A stretch of DNA of 7,138 nt, taken from an uncultured Lachnospiraceae bacterium. Lineage in GTDB: Bacteria > Bacillota > Clostridia > Lachnospirales > Lachnospiraceae. The notes under the pieces were generated by a model. The model ran no database searches. It saw only the letters and a list, made by a program, of their open reading frames with translations, and was not told the origin of the DNA. This document shows positions 5,802-7,138 of the stretch, piece after piece. The stretch covers positions 1 to 7,138 of the forward strand of contig OMRN01000080.1 in NCBI GenBank assembly GCA_900313265.1. Reading direction: 5' to 3'. Numbering within the stretch: position 1 is the stretch's first letter; each line of letters opens with the position of its first letter. Made by a program: the position numbers and the translations under genes.

Positions 5802-6855
5802 ACAGGTGAATACAACAGTAGTAAGGATTTCGGAAGGCAATCCGAATCCGCCCGAAATGGCCGGTCTCGGAGAGATTATCAAAAAAGGCGGACTGGTAGC
5901 CTTTCCGACCGAAACGGTGTACGGACTCGGCGGGGATGCCCTGAATCCGGAATCTTCAAAGAAAATATATGCGGCGAAGGGCAGACCTTCGGATAATCCG
6001 CTCATTGTACATATCGCGGATTTGAACGATTTACCGAAACTGGTTGTGTCGGTTCCGGAACGGGCAAAGAAACTGGCGGATGCCTTCTGGCCCGGACCGT
6101 TAACCATGATTTTAAATAAATCCGATCTTGTGCCCACGGAAACCACGGGCGGACTTTCCACCGTGGCTGTGCGTTTTCCTTCGCATAAAGTGGCACAGGA
6201 ACTGATTAAGGCCTCGGGCGGATATATTGCGGCACCGAGTGCGAATCTGTCCGGAAAACCGTCTCCGACCCTTGCAAAATACGTGCTTGAAGACATGGAC
6301 GGAAGGGTGGATGCCATTATTGACGGAGGAGATATTCCGATCGGCCTTGAGTCCACCATTGTGGATTTAACCGGCGAAAAACCGATGATTTTAAGGCCCG
6401 GATATATTACGAAGGAGATGCTTGAGTCCGTTCTGGGAGAGGTTTTGACGGATCCGACGATTCTGGATGCTTCCTGTAAGGAGCGCCCCAAAGCACCGGG
6501 AATGAGATACCGGCATTATGCACCGAAAGGCGAACTGACCATTGTGGAAGGGCCGGCGGATGCGGTAATCGAAACGATTAACCGTGAGGTCCTGATTTCC
6601 GCGGGTGAGAGGAAAAAAACCGGTGTTATTGCGAGTGACGAAAATGTTCCGTATTATTCGGCGGATGTGGTGAAATGCATCGGAAACCGTAACAATCCGG
6701 AAGAAGTGGCGGCGTCCCTTTACCGGATTCTGCGTGAGATGGACGATGAGAATGTTGAGGCGATTTTTTCGGAGAGTTTTTCGGAGGAAGGTCTCGGGGA
6801 AGCGATTATGAACCGGCTTTTAAAGGCGGCCGGACACCGGAAGATTACAGTATAA
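5794..6855 (+). CDS. sua5: L-threonylcarbamoyladenylate synthase (Sua5/YwlC type)
   Basis: Cytoplasmic enzyme that makes threonylcarbamoyl-AMP from threonine, bicarbonate and ATP. The product is then transferred to A37 of ANN-decoding tRNAs by the Tsa complex to give t6A. The YrdC-like catalytic domain spans about 20-208: PTETVYGLG (38-46), KGR (62-64) with SDNPL (66-70), PGPLT (100-104), APSAN (147-151), ESTIVD (186-191) and RPG (201-203). The linker APGMRYRHYAP (234-244) and C-terminal Sua5 domain (about 245-350) mark it as the long Sua5 form rather than short TsaC. At 353 aa it has usual length. I take the GTG at 5794, which overlaps the GH18 stop by 8 nt and has a weak GGCGGA five bases upstream. 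A GTG at 5806 is possible but has no better ribosome binding site. The overlap suggests translational coupling. rpiB follows 17 bp later. Confidence 0.92.
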   Translation: MNKQVNTTVVRISEGNPNPPEMAGLGEIIKKGGLVAFPTETVYGLGGDALNPESSKKIYAAKGRPSDNPLIVHIADLNDLPKLVVSVPERAKKLADAFWPGPLTMILNKSDLVPTETTGGLSTVAVRFPSHKVAQELIKASGGYIAAPSANLSGKPSPTLAKYVLEDMDGRVDAIIDGGDIPIGLESTIVDLTGEKPMILRPGYITKEMLESVLGEVLTDPTILDASCKERPKAPGMRYRHYAPKGELTIVEGPADAVIETINREVLISAGERKKTGVIASDENVPYYSADVVKCIGNRNNPEEVAASLYRILREMDDENVEAIFSESFSEEGLGEAIMNRLLKAAGHRKITV

Positions 6856-6872
6856 AAATAAAGGATTGGGAT

Positions 6873-7138
6873 ATGAAAATAGCGATTGCAAGCGATCACG
6901 GCGGATTTGATTTAAAAGAAAAAGTGAAGGCTCATCTTGAAGAAAAAGGATTTGAAGTAAAGGATTTCGGGTGTTATGAAAAGAAATCCTGCGATTATCC
7001 GGATTTCGGAAAGCCGGCGGCCGAAGCGGTTGCAAACGGCGAGTGCGATTTCGGCGTTTTAATCTGCACGACCGGCATCGGCATGAGCATGGTCGGAAAC
7101 AAGGTAAAGGGCGTACGTGCGGCACTTTGCGCAGACTC
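6873..7138 (+). CDS. rpiB: Ribose-5-phosphate isomerase B (3' truncated by window end)
   Basis: RpiB/LacAB-family isomerase interconverting ribose 5-phosphate and ribulose 5-phosphate in the pentose phosphate pathway. The first 88 complete codons are present; about 55-60 residues are missing beyond the window. Visible: MKIAIASDHGG at the N-terminus, with Asp8 and His9 of the phosphosugar site; DYPDFG (41-46); and the loop ICTTGIGMS (64-72), in which Cys65 is the expected catalytic base and Thr67 is conserved. The family loop usually reads CGTG; here Gly66 is Thr. NKVKGVRAALC (76-86) is typical. The ATG has AAAGGA with 7 nt spacing and begins 17 bp after sua5. Neighbouring sua5 and rpiB genes are also found in other Firmicutes, for example the ywl region of B. 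subtilis. Confidence 0.93.
   Translation, partial: MKIAIASDHGGFDLKEKVKAHLEEKGFEVKDFGCYEKKSCDYPDFGKPAAEAVANGECDFGVLICTTGIGMSMVGNKVKGVRAALCAD

Noticed and set aside
5745..6491. 248-aa minus-strand open frame
   Set aside because: Entirely antisense to the clear sua5 gene; a codon-composition shadow with no family resemblance.

Overview
This 7.1 kb window looks like core chromosome of an anaerobic Firmicute, most likely a Clostridia/Lachnospiraceae-type gut bacterium. That placement is an inference. It rests on a MecA adaptor, a MurE with the meso-diaminopimelate signature DNPR, a soluble two-hotdog acyl-ACP thioesterase, a membrane-anchored GH18 protein, strong AGGAGG-type ribosome binding sites and moderate GC content. 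No CRISPR array, tRNA, rRNA or intact mobile element is visible.

Layout: two divergent gene blocks leave a ~700 bp AT-rich intergenic region (3135-3842). The leftward (minus) block is mecA (ClpC adaptor), then an acyl-ACP thioesterase, then murE (peptidoglycan precursor ligase). The mecA stop codon abuts the thioesterase Shine-Dalgarno, so those two genes look translationally coupled. A 62 bp gap with a small hairpin precedes murE. The rightward (plus) block is a type II membrane-anchored GH18 glycosidase, then sua5 (threonylcarbamoyl-AMP synthase, tRNA t6A pathway), overlapping by 8 nt, then rpiB (ribose-5-phosphate isomerase B), which runs off the window end.

The blocks mix housekeeping roles: cell wall (MurE and probably the GH18 protein), regulated proteolysis (MecA), lipid or acyl metabolism (thioesterase), tRNA modification (Sua5) and pentose phosphates (RpiB). 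No novel multi-gene system is evident. The most notable details are: (1) a thioesterase in which two of the four catalytic positions described for plant FatB are replaced; (2) a GH18 protein whose cytoplasmic tail is a three-copy 27-bp tandem repeat; (3) a MurE that combines a DNPR motif with a catalytic-lysine region resembling L-lysine-type enzymes; (4) an apparent decayed tyrosine-recombinase scrap just after murE, at the window edge; (5) tandem hairpins and tiny upstream ORFs in the divergent intergenic region.
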